Positions 1 to 10,461 of a DNA stretch of 64,000 nucleotides are shown here, one piece after another (the stretch's first letter is position 1; every line of letters begins with the position of its first letter). Both the position numbers and the translations under genes were made by a program. Under the pieces are notes generated by a model that was not told where the DNA came from, did not search any database, and worked only from the letters and a program-made list of their open reading frames with translations. Source of the stretch: Corynespora cassiicola (lineage: Eukaryota > Ascomycota > Dothideomycetes > Pleosporales > Corynesporascaceae); the NCBI GenBank assembly GCA_022059125.1, contig JAEUWY010000010.1, positions 62,001-126,000 on the forward strand. Reading direction: 5' to 3'.

Positions 1-52
1 CTAAATAGCTCGATAGGCCATTCACCGCGCGTACAGGAGAAACGTTCCAGAA

Positions 53-643
53 ATGTCCTCCTCCCTGCAGATTCGCTTCGAAAGGCAAGCCTTCCGCAAG
101 ATCACAGCTACCTCCTCAGGGAGCCCGCGCAGGAGAACACCCACTGAGCTCGACTTCACTCTTGTATCCAACACGCCGGGCATCACGCTGTTTCTACCCG
201 TGGTAGGCGTAGTGTCAAAACCTCGAGACGATCCGGTCTTATACATCAAAGCCACGCGCAAACAGTTCAAGGCCCTGAACACGGTCGTCGTGCACCGATT
301 CAACTTGGACTGCTACCTCACGTATGCTGGTTCCATGTTGGGATGCCGCATAGTGGACAGCGATGCGCCGCCTCCATACGAAGGCGATGTCGAGGTCGAA
401 CTGCACAGAATCGGGAAAAATGGATTCCAGAGCTATCTGGCGACAAGATTGAAGAGCATTGGCCGCCTGTTTGGTCTCACACTGCGGAAAGAGAACGGTC
501 TGGAGGCATCAAAAGAGAGGCAAAAGTCATGGCGATACCACTGGTCTGGTCAGAATCTGCCCAGCATCCACGTAGCACAGGGCTGGGGCACCGATGTGGC
601 CTTTGCTGCTCGACACATCGCCGGCCGGCCTGGACGAGGTTGA
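53..643 (+). CDS. Unknown protein with APPPYEG motif (paralog 1)
   Basis: Single-exon frame of 196 aa ending in TGA. I do not recognise the family. The useful feature is a block around residues 88-115: C-Y-L-T, then C-R-I-V, then APPPYEG and a basic/hydrophobic stretch. The same arrangement (C-W-F-T, C-x-I-V, APPPYDG) occurs in the protein at 1919-2845, so the two look like diverged paralogs. PPPY fits the PPxY consensus bound by WW domains, including Rsp5/Nedd4-type ubiquitin ligases; a role as a WW-domain partner is inference only. No signal peptide or membrane segment is visible. The C-terminal third is basic and poorly conserved relative to the paralog, so an undetected intron or a changed end is possible. 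Confidence 0.5.
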   Translation: MSSSLQIRFERQAFRKITATSSGSPRRRTPTELDFTLVSNTPGITLFLPVVGVVSKPRDDPVLYIKATRKQFKALNTVVVHRFNLDCYLTYAGSMLGCRIVDSDAPPPYEGDVEVELHRIGKNGFQSYLATRLKSIGRLFGLTLRKENGLEASKERQKSWRYHWSGQNLPSIHVAQGWGTDVAFAARHIAGRPGRG

Positions 644-1918
644 AAGCAGATCTCCATCGACGGCACGCAACAAGAAACTGAATATCACACGCGAGTGTTA
701 TGGACGGAAAACACGCCTCCGAAATGACGATGTCGAGCCTTGGCTCCCCCGCGATACTGGACGAAATGGCGCGACCTCTTTTCCATCGGCGTTTCACCAC
801 TGCATGCCTGGCCAACAAGGACGTTTTCTTCTCCGCACTCACGGCGCACACTCGCATATTCTGGCACAGGCTTGACATTTTTTTTCTCTGAGCCCCCCTG
901 CTGCTGGTCGGATCAGCCTTGTTTCTTGATTTGGAGCGTGTGCTATCTTTCGATCCGTGCATCCCTTGCACGATACGGCCCGAAAAGCAGTGTTCGCCAA
1001 CCTACGTGGCAGCGCGACGATCAATAAACACAAATATTGACCCGACTCGGATTCTGGGCAAACAAACTAGGGATGCGGCATTTTGAATATATTTTTTTCG
1101 GGGCACACTGGCGTTGATGCCTGGAGTTAAGCAAGGAGTCGTTGTAATCTTCGATATGACGGGACGATATAGACACAATTTTGCAGTTCTGACAAGGACT
1201 AATGATCGGCGCAACACTAAGCGTTTGTAATTTTTGCATCATCTTCTAGATTAATATATACACATCCATCTACATACATGCTTGACCTTGAGAAGTACCA
1301 CTTGGTCGCTTTCGGTCACAGACTGGCAGATTGTGGACTGGGGAGCCGGAACGCTGGAAAGCTGGTCTGATGTCCCAATGAGCTACTATCAATTGCTGGC
1401 TTGGAAAAAATTCTTATCACATTAATCGAAATAGATTGTAGTCACTCAGCATGAAGCTTTTTACTTGGGGCATATAGATGCAACATGCCTTGATCTTTGC
1501 ATTCTGATCTAAGGAGAATATCATGTGACGTAAAAGCCGTCTTCACTCTAGGCTAAGTGAAATGGGTGTATAGCTGTTGAGGTAATTGCTGTAGTTTGCC
1601 TGACTTAATCACTACACTGAATTTCCGGACTCCTCAGTCAATTCACTCTTCGTAGCTTTTCACAACATGATAAAGATATAGCATATGAACTCATGACCAT
1701 GCAATACTCATGGACCTTGAACTTATCTTACAACCTACAACTACCTTCTTGCACTCTAAACTACTAGGCTTAGCCAACTTAGCCGTTATACGTCAATCTA
1801 ACAGAGAGGGAGCTTCCTGGTAAGCCTTTCAGTACCAAATTATTGTGGGTCAGTAATTGTCTATTCAAGGACCCAACAGCTAATATTTCAAGCAGAATCA
1901 GTTTTTACTTGGGTCAGA
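644..1918. other. Intergenic, no gene seen
   Basis: About 1.3 kb without a supported gene. The last ~700 bases are AT-rich with many stops in all frames and probably form the upstream region of the gene starting at 1919. Confidence 0.6.
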
Positions 1919-2845
1919 ATGGCTCCAACTTCGAGTGTCAAAGTTCATATTGCCCACAAATATGTACACGACTTGACCTGCCTCTTTAACGGACCCAAGT
2001 GGAGTATTCACTTGGAGCGCACATCCCAAGACAATTATGGTTGCACCCTATCTAAGATTCCTGTCATATGGACTGGTTCTGATACAGCTTCGTTCAAGTA
2101 CAAACTGTCCAAGCAGCACTGCGTCGAATGGGATTGTCTATGCACCATAGTCAATGATCAGGACTTAGACATTGCCTGTTGGTTTACAGACGGACAGACG
2201 TGCATTCCATGTTGCATTGTATCCACTCATGCTCCACCTCCATACGATGGTTACATCTCCCGCGATTTGATTCGAAGCGAGGACAACATTCTGGACAAGG
2301 TTAAGTCATTGTTCTCCAAAGATGAGAAAGCACCGATGGAAGCGAAAGTACAATCTCACCGCAATTTCAGGAGCCGATCTGAACCATCTTTATTCCATGT
2401 TGGAAGTGTAGAGTGTAGCCGCGAGTTATCTCCACGGACAAATGACTTCCCCACCCCTCCTCGCCCTCGATTTGAGCCAATCGGGGTCTATCATCATAGA
2501 TCTCCAATGTTTGGACCTCGACCGATGCCGATAACCGCTTATCAACAAGTAGCAGCTCCTGGGTGTAGACCTTCATTTTTCTTTCCCTCCACAACTGGTC
2601 CTAGAACTCCTGTTCCTCAGTTGCACCACTATCGGTCCCCGCAGCATAGGGTGCGTTCCCAGTCTGTGCGAATAGTTGGACAAGAAGTGGGAATTAATTC
2701 AGCAGAGCTCTATGGCCCGCTAGGTGGTCGCGTAAGCTCCAGGTACTCTCATGATGGTTTTGTCAATTATCGTCTTGACGGTGACCAGTTTTCTCAGGTT
2801 GTGATTCGCCGTAGGGGAAGTTTTTGTCATATCAATATTTCTTGA
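1919..2845 (+). CDS. Unknown protein with APPPYDG motif (paralog 2)
   Basis: Single-exon frame of 308 aa. The first ~150 residues contain a Cys-rich segment (C-L-C, C-W-F-T, I-P-C-C-I-V) followed by APPPYDG and a short segment ending K-S-L-F-S-K-D-E, matching the layout of the protein at 53-643. The C-terminal half is low-complexity, rich in Pro, Arg and Ser with repeated P-R-P / R-S motifs, and looks intrinsically disordered. The PPPY tetrad fits a WW-domain ligand. No enzyme domain is recognisable. The paralog sits 1.3 kb upstream on the same strand, which suggests an old tandem duplication. Function unknown. Confidence 0.6.
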   Translation: MAPTSSVKVHIAHKYVHDLTCLFNGPKWSIHLERTSQDNYGCTLSKIPVIWTGSDTASFKYKLSKQHCVEWDCLCTIVNDQDLDIACWFTDGQTCIPCCIVSTHAPPPYDGYISRDLIRSEDNILDKVKSLFSKDEKAPMEAKVQSHRNFRSRSEPSLFHVGSVECSRELSPRTNDFPTPPRPRFEPIGVYHHRSPMFGPRPMPITAYQQVAAPGCRPSFFFPSTTGPRTPVPQLHHYRSPQHRVRSQSVRIVGQEVGINSAELYGPLGGRVSSRYSHDGFVNYRLDGDQFSQVVIRRRGSFCHINIS

Positions 2846-3456
2846 CATGTTGTTCGAAGTAGTGTATACCATTTTTAGGGTATGTAGAGATATGATGGCG
2901 ATGGGAGACATCAATTCATGACAATTGGGAGTTTTGGAAACTAGATCCTCTACAGGAATGCAGGAAGTTTGAAACAAATTGAGTGATCTCTCGCGATAAC
3001 AAAGGGCACCTACTAATGAAAGTCGAAAGCCTCACTCTTGACCTAACCTATTTTGATGATGTAAATGAGCTTGCAGAAAGGGCTTGGTGCACACTTCCCG
3101 CAGCTTTAGTACATATGAGGCGCTACGCGCGGAACATGGGCTGCCTAGATCGCAAAACGGTTGAGCCGAGTAGTACGCGTCCCTCCCTCGGTGCTTACGA
3201 TGTGAAGATTTATCGGCGGGTACCGCGCAAACATCAAAAAGAGCGATGAACTAGTGGGTCCAAAGGATGCGGGGTCTCGCAAGCTTTACACCCCTTTGGG
3301 AAAAGCTGGGGGCCGAGGGGGTCAGCAATTCCGTATACCCCTTAGAGCAGCACGCCGTCGCTTTATAAATGGAACCTAATATGTGCACACAGTAATGTAC
3401 CAATACCTCGACTGAGTTGCTTTTCATACGTTTTAAGCTGTATTTCTCCCGTCACT
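2846..3456. other. Intergenic with upstream region of GNAT gene
   Basis: About 600 bases. An open frame of 88 codons at 2983-3249 lacks family features and is not called. The only clear signal is the TATA-like box listed separately. Confidence 0.5.
3364..3369 (+). promoter_or_regulatory. TATA-like box upstream of GNAT gene
   Basis: TATAAA lies 88 bases before the ATG at 3457, a normal distance for a fungal core promoter. Assignment rests on sequence and position only. Confidence 0.4.
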
Positions 3457-4213
3457 ATGCCTCTGATTGTTACCGAAGTCGATTCCGAATCCGACTACGA
3501 CCAGATATGTCCCCTCGACCACGATGCGTGGAAGAAACCGTACAACCCGCAGCTCAAGCACTTTCGTCCCTATATTGCCGACCGAGACGAGGCCATCGCA
3601 AACCAGAAGCAAAAATGCATCGGAGAATGGAAAGAGCGCGACTCAAAGAATTTCTACATCAAGGTTGTGGACACCGACGCGCACGAGATCATCGGCTATG
3701 CTATATGGAAGGTGAATGATAGCCCGGAGCCATACGGCGAACCAACATTGGCCTCCTGGCATCCCGAAGGAAGTGATGAAAAGGAGTTTGCGGAGAGATT
3801 TATCAACGGACTCTGGGGGTTCATCGGCAAGAGGGTCGATAGGCCACATATGGGTACACTGTCCTCCATCTGACAAGGTGTATTGGCTAATTCTCTCAGA
3901 TCTCCTCTCCATCACTGTTCATACAGAGCATAGACATCGAGGTGCCGGACGTTTGCTGGTTCGATGGGGTACAGCGAAAGCCGATGAGTTGGGAATAGAG
4001 ACGGTAGTAAGCTCATTGCCTTCGGCCAAAGGGGCATACGAAAAGTCCGGCCTCGGATGTATCGAAGTCATCCCAGCGGATGAATCTCTCAAAGTAGAAG
4101 ATCCTAGTCCGAAATGGAGGGAGCTTCTTGAGGATGACTTGAGCGGATATCTGATGTGGCGGCCAATTGGGCATGACTATGTCGATGGTGTAGATAAAGC
4201 TCCCTGGCTGTAG
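3457..4213 (+). CDS. GNAT-family N-acetyltransferase
   Basis: Two exons, 3457-3853 and 3900-4213, joined across a 46-nt intron (GT at 3854, AG at 3898-3899, branch-like CTGAC) give 236 aa in phase. The join restores the GNAT acetyl-CoA site: after D-L-L-S-I-T-V-H comes R-H-R-G-A-G-R-L-L, matching the R/Q-x-x-G-x-G/A pyrophosphate loop, followed by the helix and a final strand with A-Y-E-K-S-G-L typical of motif B. N-terminal residues 1-20 with acidic D/E-rich text are usual for fungal GNATs. The substrate cannot be told from sequence. Likely cytosolic. The neighbouring hydrolase gene converges on it from the other strand. Confidence 0.85.
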
Positions 4214-4330
4214 ATTGTTGGAACATAAGATAGGCTTGATATTCACCGTGACCTCTCAAGACGGTGGATCAATAGAGAATGTACAACAAAATTATTTTTT
4301 GCTGTAAACATAAGATTAGATTAGACCTTC

Positions 4331-6088
4331 TTAGTAGATGAAGACCGAGCACGGCCAGCCGCAGTCCAGACCTACCCTATGCGCACCTTCATGAACATGG
4401 GAATAACTCCTGTCATCCCACCGTTTGGCGTCTAGCAGAGGTAACTTCCGTAGGCTGCTCCTGTTTTGACTCACCAAGCTGACTGGTGTCCAACTCTTGT
4501 TCTCCTGTCGCATCCAGGCGGCAGTATTGTTCAATAATTTCCAGGATCTTTGGTAATGTTTTGGGGCTCATAAAGCCCTGCCCATGATCATACCCATCCA
4601 GCCACACCAACTCAAGCCCCTCGCCTTTCCATGCGTCTAGACTCTTCTTCCATTTCTCCTCGTCTCTCCAGGTCCAAGTAAAATCTTCACTCTCATCCCA
4701 CTCACCTTCGTCCACCGGCGAGTCCTTCTTAGTGACGTATGTGGCGATGGCTTGCGGATTGACTATGCAATCTCTGCCACCCATGATCAGAGTAGTGGGC
4801 CGCGTTTCAAGCTGATCCCTCCACACCAGGTGCTCGCGCCAGCAAAACCGACGCCCGAGGGTAAACGCAATGCCTGGATCTGTCTGTGCCGCCCACCACA
4901 GCTGTATCTCATTGGCCTCCACTGGCTTTCTCCTGGTGAAGTTGTACGCCAAGTCTGGGAGGTGCAGCAGAACCGCGACCGGGTCGATCATGACGATTTT
5001 GCTTATCCTATTGTTCAGGTATGTCGAGTCTAGCATCAGTCTCGTGAAAAACGTGCCGTATGAGTTGCCTACGAACACAAAGTCTCCAAGGCTCTGCTGT
5101 GAGATGATGTCGCCGATTTCGCGCGCAAGGTCTTGGGCGAGCGGGATCGACGTGGTGATACGGCTGGAAACGGGGAGTATCTCGACAGCGAGAATTCCGA
5201 TGTCTTTGGGAAGTCGGAGCATCAACGGAATATATACAGCAAGCCCTATCCCCACACCGTGAATGAACACTATAGGTCGGTGGGCCTTTGATCTGTGTGG
5301 TCGGAAAAAGTAGGAGACATTTGGCGATGCGGATTGTTTGGGCACAAAAAGTGTCATGGGGCGAAGTGGGAATGATTTGAAGAACGCCGAGCGGGGTTGA
5401 CGATAAAAGTAGAAGCCCGATAATTGTAAAACTGCGGTAGTAAGGAAATCAGCACCTCCAATGATCTGCGGTTGAATTAGCTCGTATTTTGCAGGAGCAA
5501 AGCAGCTCATACCAAATAGTATATCAATGCCCGATGAGTTACCTCGAACCTGTCGAAACTCAATCTGAGGCTTTTCGCTGGGCCCCACCCGGGTTTGATA
5601 TCCCTCCCTAGCTTCTCTTCCACAGCACTAATATACTGTTCCAGCTCCTCATCTTCTTCGCCTGCCGGGACATCCTTTTCAAAAAGTGCCCAAAGCAACC
5701 ACTCTTTCAAGTTCTCCCTTCTCAAGTCTTCGATACTGGCACCTGACATCCATTTTCTAATGAACAGCTCGATATCCGAAGTTGCATGGAGGCTCCTGTA
5801 GAATAGCCCCTGCCTTTCGTCGCGCGTAAGAGGATTTGGGAACCGTGCTGGTTGCCTGTGGAGATAGTATCTGTATGGGAGGAACCAGAACAAGTAGAAG
5901 AGTATTTCGATGGCACCGAGGGTTTCAATCGCAATGGAGACTGGGTGGGATATCCACTTTATGCCGCCTATAGATACTGCGAGGTAAAAATATGCCAGAC
6001 ACAGTAGCCCCGTATAAGAGAATATATAGACGATTGTTTTGATCAAGACATATTCTGCAGTAGTTTGGCTAAGAAGCATTTTGAACAA
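4331..6088 (-). CDS. Membrane-anchored alpha/beta-hydrolase
   Basis: Exon 1 is 6088-5513, intron 5512-5466 (47 nt, GTATGA...GCAG), exon 2 from 5465. Read through to the TGA at 4413 the protein is 542 aa. The N-terminus carries two or three hydrophobic segments (about residues 12-35 and 45-70), then a linker, then the hydrolase: oxyanion F-I-H-G-V-G, nucleophile elbow G-N-S-Y-G, acid G-G-R-D-C-I-V and catalytic His in Y-D-H-G-Q. This belongs to a fungal family of ~550-aa membrane-anchored hydrolases of unknown substrate. A second possible intron (4474-4432, GTGAGT...TAG, in phase) would replace the last residues with a 34-residue tail ending at 4331. Both ends remain possible, hence the longer span given. 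Confidence 0.8.
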
Positions 6089-7269
6089 TTAAGGGTCATG
6101 CATGAATTGCAATCAGCGATGTATGCCAGCGATATGAGAAGGCATGAGGAGAATGAAATATAATCGTTTCGCCTAAAAATAAGAGACCAGCTCATGGTGT
6201 GGTGATGCACGTTTCGCACGTTTGAGTGATAGCGAGTCCCTGACCATTGGTTGACGCGTCTAACCACCCCTGGGCGCGACCGGCATGTCCCCCGCCTACA
6301 GTCATATTCGCTCTCGGGACTGCAAAAAGAAAGCGGGGTATTCGGAGTCTAGCCAGGGGAAAAGGATAGTATTGGCGGTCGACATTAATTTTCCAAAGCA
6401 ACGAGGCTTATACGAAGGCCGAGGTTGTTGATGCGTTTTCACGTGCGGTCGGTGCAAAGCCGAGAGATGGCTCAAAGAGGCTGGTTACTCATAAGAAGCC
6501 GTTTAAGGTGTAGGAGAAACTCTCCTTACTGTTAAATCGACTAGGTTGGGTTTCGTTTGTCTCCGGCTGGATCATGTGCGGCTAGCTGAGATCTTCCTTG
6601 TCTCTCGAAGGAAAGTTTGTATCAGTCGGAACAGACTTTTTTCACCGTCGAATTGCTGAGCAGTCTTTTGAGAGATATCGATAGCAAAGCCAGAACTTGT
6701 TTTCATCAGAACAGATGGCCGGCATCTTGGGTTGGCAGAGATGGACCGGCCACAGACAGAGGTCAGCATTTCAATGCGATCTACGCATGCCAGTAATCGT
6801 CCGCGCACCCAGCGCATTCGTGTTGAGGTGATCAGCATCTTTTTTTTGGTTGAAGGAGACACGATCATTGCGTCCAGCAATGATGGGGTAGTGTGTACGA
6901 GGTGGAGGATGCCGGCCGGACAAGCTCTGGAGAGGCGTTGGAAAAGACAATGCTAACCATTTTCGGATTGTCACGTGCTTCACTTGATTCGTCACACCTT
7001 TTCCCTCCGCTACAGCACAGCTGTAGACCACAGGAGACTGCCAGCGTTTGCCTACAGTGATAATCCACAGCCGATAGCTTTCTGATTATACAACGCGGAA
7101 GCCTCGGAAGATACCGTATATCTCCGATTCGAAGCTCGTATTCCGTACGTCATGACTCCACGAGCCGGCTTGGCGCGTCTCACGCGTTCTCAACACGCTC
7201 TCGAATATATTCACACTGGCGCAGATCGCGACGGACTTTGTGCAGCATCCAGAACTGAAGATGGGGAGG
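6089..7269. other. Divergent intergenic region hydrolase/carB
   Basis: About 1.2 kb between the start of the minus-strand hydrolase and the start of carB. No coding frame with family features. It should hold both promoters. I could not single out a convincing light-response element. Confidence 0.5.
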
Positions 7270-9108
7270 ATGATAACTCCAAAAATAGTCATCGTGGGTG
7301 CCGGTGTAGGGGGTGTGGCGACGGCAGCCCGTCTGGCTATGAAATTTCCTGGCGCAAACATCACAGTTGTTGAGAAGAATGGTTTTACCGGAGGACGCTG
7401 CAGTCTGATACATCGTGAGGGATATGTACGTTACCCAAGGAATTCTTCGTGCATAGAACGTCGACCCTAACACTCGTAGCGGTTCGATCAAGGGCCCAGT
7501 CTTCTGTTGCTCCCCCAGCTATTCCACGAGACATTCCAAGATCTAGAAACCACCCTTGAAGCTGAAGGCGTAGAGCTTGTGAAATGCGAGCCCAACTACA
7601 ACATCCATTTCCACGATGGGACGTCTTTCAAGCTGTCAACCGACCTGGCGACCATGAAAGAGGAGGTTGAGAGATTTGAAGGCAAAGACGGCTTCGAGCG
7701 TTATCTGTCTTTCCTGCAGGAGTCGCATCGCCACTACGAACTATCAGTCATTCATGTCTTAAAGAAGAACTTTCTCTCACTCTTCAGCATGATGCGCCCG
7801 AGCTTTCTCAGGCATCTGCTGGAGTTGCATCCTTTCGAGAGCATATATACAAGAGCCAGCAAGTATTTTTGGACCGAGAGGCTGAGGCGAGTTTTCACTT
7901 TCGCAAGCATGTACATGGGCATGAGTCCGTTCGATGCGCCAGGTACATATAGTCTGTTACAATATACCGAGCTGGCGGAGGGTATCTGGTATCCTATAGG
8001 GGGCTTCCACAAGGTGAGTAGTATTCATCATCTGGGGTGCTACACACTAATAATGCAGGTCGTTGAAGCTCTTGTCAAAGTTGCCGAGCGTCATGGCGTC
8101 AAGTTCCTACTGAACACTGGAGTTTCCCGCATCCAACTTGATGAGGGAGGAACTCGTGCAACCGGAGTTGTCGTGAAGGATAGGGACGGAAAGGAAGAGG
8201 TACTCAAGTCCCATTTTGTCGTTTGTAATGCGGATCTGATCTATGCCTACAACAACCTCCTACCACCGACTTCGTATTCGCGCTCGCTAGCTACTCGCAA
8301 AGCTTCATGCTCGAGTATATCATTCTACTGGGCCCTCGACCGACAATTCTTGGAGCTTTCTGCACACAACATCTTCCTAGCCGAGGACTATAAAGAGAGC
8401 TTTGATAGCATCTTCAAGAAACACCTGATACCCGAGGAACCGAGCTTCTACGTCAACGTACCCTCCCGTGTCGACCCAAGTGCTGCGCCTCCTGGGTGTG
8501 ATTCCATCGTGGTTCTCGTCCCAGTCGGTCACTTACAGGATTCAAACTCAAACTCTCACAAAGGCACCGCTGGAAGCCCCGGAACGACGCAAGACTGGGA
8601 TTCCATGGTATCGATTGCTCGAGAAACCATACTCAAGACCATTGAGTCACGACTGAAGATATCGCTCTCGGCGCACATCGTTCATGAGTCCATCAACACG
8701 CCTCCTACCTGGAAGTCGGCTTTTAATCTTGACCGAGGCGCGATTCTCGGGCTCAGTCACTCCTTCTTCAACGTACTTTCTTTCAGACCCAAAACGAAGC
8801 ACCCTAATGTCAAATCCCTGTATTTCGTAGGTGCAAGCACCCATCCGGGGACCGGTGTGCCAATCGTGCTGGCTGGGGCCAAGATCGTCACTGAGCAGAT
8901 CATAAAGTCCCTTGGAAAGCGCATTCCGTGGGTCAAAGCATCTGATGATGGCAAGGAATTGAAGAAGCTTGACAGAATTAACAGGCTCCCGCTGGCCAGT
9001 TGGATTTACTGGATCATCATGCTGGTGGTTGGAGTCGTTGCATCGATCTTTAGCAATGCGCTTGGGAATTGGGACTGGAAGGACGCAAAGTTGACTGGCG
9101 ATTGGTAA
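7270..9108 (+). CDS. carB: Phytoene desaturase (carotene dehydrogenase)
   Basis: FAD enzyme that introduces the double bonds of phytoene to give the lycopene/torulene series; membrane-bound. Three exons: 7270-7425, 7480-8013, 8059-9108 (579 aa). Intron 1 (54 nt) is required to restore the conserved R-F-D-Q-G-P-S block. Intron 2 (8014-8058, 45 nt) has no stop and keeps frame, but removing it restores the family block G-G-F-H-K-V-V-E-A-L. Residues 5-20 carry the dinucleotide site I-V-G-A-G-V-G-G. The C-terminal signature G-A-S-T-H-P-G-T-G-V-P is followed by a hydrophobic anchor at about 545-562. In-frame ATGs also occur at 7240 and 7261; 7270 starts just before the Rossmann strand. First gene of the carotenoid-opsin cluster; converges on carO. 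Confidence 0.95.
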
Positions 9109-9391
9109 TGCATAATTAGATGATGTACAGACATTGCATCGCATCGAACCAGATGGTTCAGGCGAAAGAGCGTAATTAGACGATTAATACTGAACGCTGC
9201 CTAGTCAAAGAAAAGCAAGACCCTAGGGTATTCGCAAACCATTACTTCCACCACCATCTTCAAAGACTCCAAAGTTGTTTGATGTGACTCACAAGTGTGA
9301 TTCAGAAACGACCGTGTTGCCCTATTCCTCCTAATACTTCCCATTCTGCTCTCACTTTCAAGGATGTTGATCAAGTCGATATTGATTCAGT
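9109..9391. other. Convergent 3' intergenic carB/carO
   Basis: 283 bases between two stop codons facing each other; expected to hold both 3' UTRs. No other feature seen. Confidence 0.5.
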
Positions 9392-10461
9392 TTAGACAGT
9401 TACAGTGTTGTCGGCTGTGTGCCCATTGGTATGACCGTTCGATGCCCCATTCGTTCCATTGGTAGCGGTTCCCGCTGCCGCATCTGTAGCTCTAGTCTTC
9501 TCATGGTGTCCATGCGTGGCGCCCAAAACGCTCGGATCATCGTCATAATCCCTGATGCTAAGGCCCAAACGGGCGGGATCAATGTTTCGGTGACCCCATA
9601 TGAGCAACGCACCAAAACAAGGCTTCGCCAAAAAGTCCAGCACGCTGTAGAAAATGGCCTCGGAGTCTGGGGCGAGCAAATTGCCGCCCTCGCACACGCC
9701 CCACGCAATCGGATATATGATCCAGAGCACTGTGGTCAGGGTGCCGCACTGAAAGAAGACGCGCGACACGTCGGCCCCGAGTGGGGCCGTGTGTCGGCGG
9801 GCTTCCCAGGCTAGCTGATAGACAATGTAGCAGAGGGCGAAGCAGCCTGGAAAATAAGTCAGTATGGGCTCGAGATTCCGATAAATGGGAATCGTCACGC
9901 ACCAAAGGCGAAGTATCCCCACTTGTAGCTCGACTCCACGAGCGCGCCGACCAGACCCGTCACAATCATGATCTCATCCACGAGAATGACCCACAACAAC
10001 GTTGGCCACGGCATGCCAGCCGTAAGAAGCAGGTCCATCAAGAGCAGTGGTGTGGTGATGAACCAGTCAATGTATCTGACATAGAAAATCTCCCTAAAGT
10101 TTCCGCGCACTTTGGGATCCGAACGTTGAAACTCGACCTGGATGGGCGTGAAGCCCAGATTGGAGCCCATGGTGAAGTACGCAATGGCCGCGACGAACAC
10201 GACGGCGGCAGTGATGTAGTGGAAGATGCGATCGCGACGATGCTTTCGAAATGCTAGCCCGAGAAAAACGAATCCGGAAACGGTCATGGCGGCGCAAATG
10301 GCAAAGTACAGATCAGAGCCGCGCTCTGTGATGGCAATGTCGGCGAGGGCACCATTGCGGAAGTTGCCTGGGGATGGTGAGCTTCTTTAGACTCAAGCAT
10401 TGGAGAGGGTTTGGGATATACCATTGACATCGACGGCGTCGTTTCTCCTGTGGAGTACCAT
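9392..10461 (-). CDS. carO: Microbial-type rhodopsin, predicted proton pump
   Basis: Three exons, 10461-10422, 10367-9903, 9846-9392, joined across 54- and 56-nt introns, give 319 aa with seven hydrophobic helices. The Schiff-base Lys is K243 in V-L-D-F-L-A-K. Aligning by eye with bacteriorhodopsin: R111 (R82), D114 (D85, acceptor, in R-Y-I-D-W), T118 (T89), D125 (D96, donor, in L-L-M-D-L), E221 and E231 (E194/E204, release pair, spaced ten apart as in bacteriorhodopsin), D239 (D212). All pump residues are present, which matches CarO-type light-driven outward proton pumps and differs from NOP-1-type opsins lacking the Asp donor. Plasma membrane location is inferred. The C-terminal ~50 residues are hydrophilic, with Asn-Gly/His repeats. 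Same strand as carX, which would supply retinal. Confidence 0.95.

Noticed and set aside
2983..3249. 88-codon open frame after the second APPPY gene
   Set aside because: No domain, no signal peptide, no splice partner; composition like the flanking noncoding DNA.
6572..6880. Minus-strand 102-codon frame upstream of carB
   Set aside because: No family features, and it sits in the expected promoter region.
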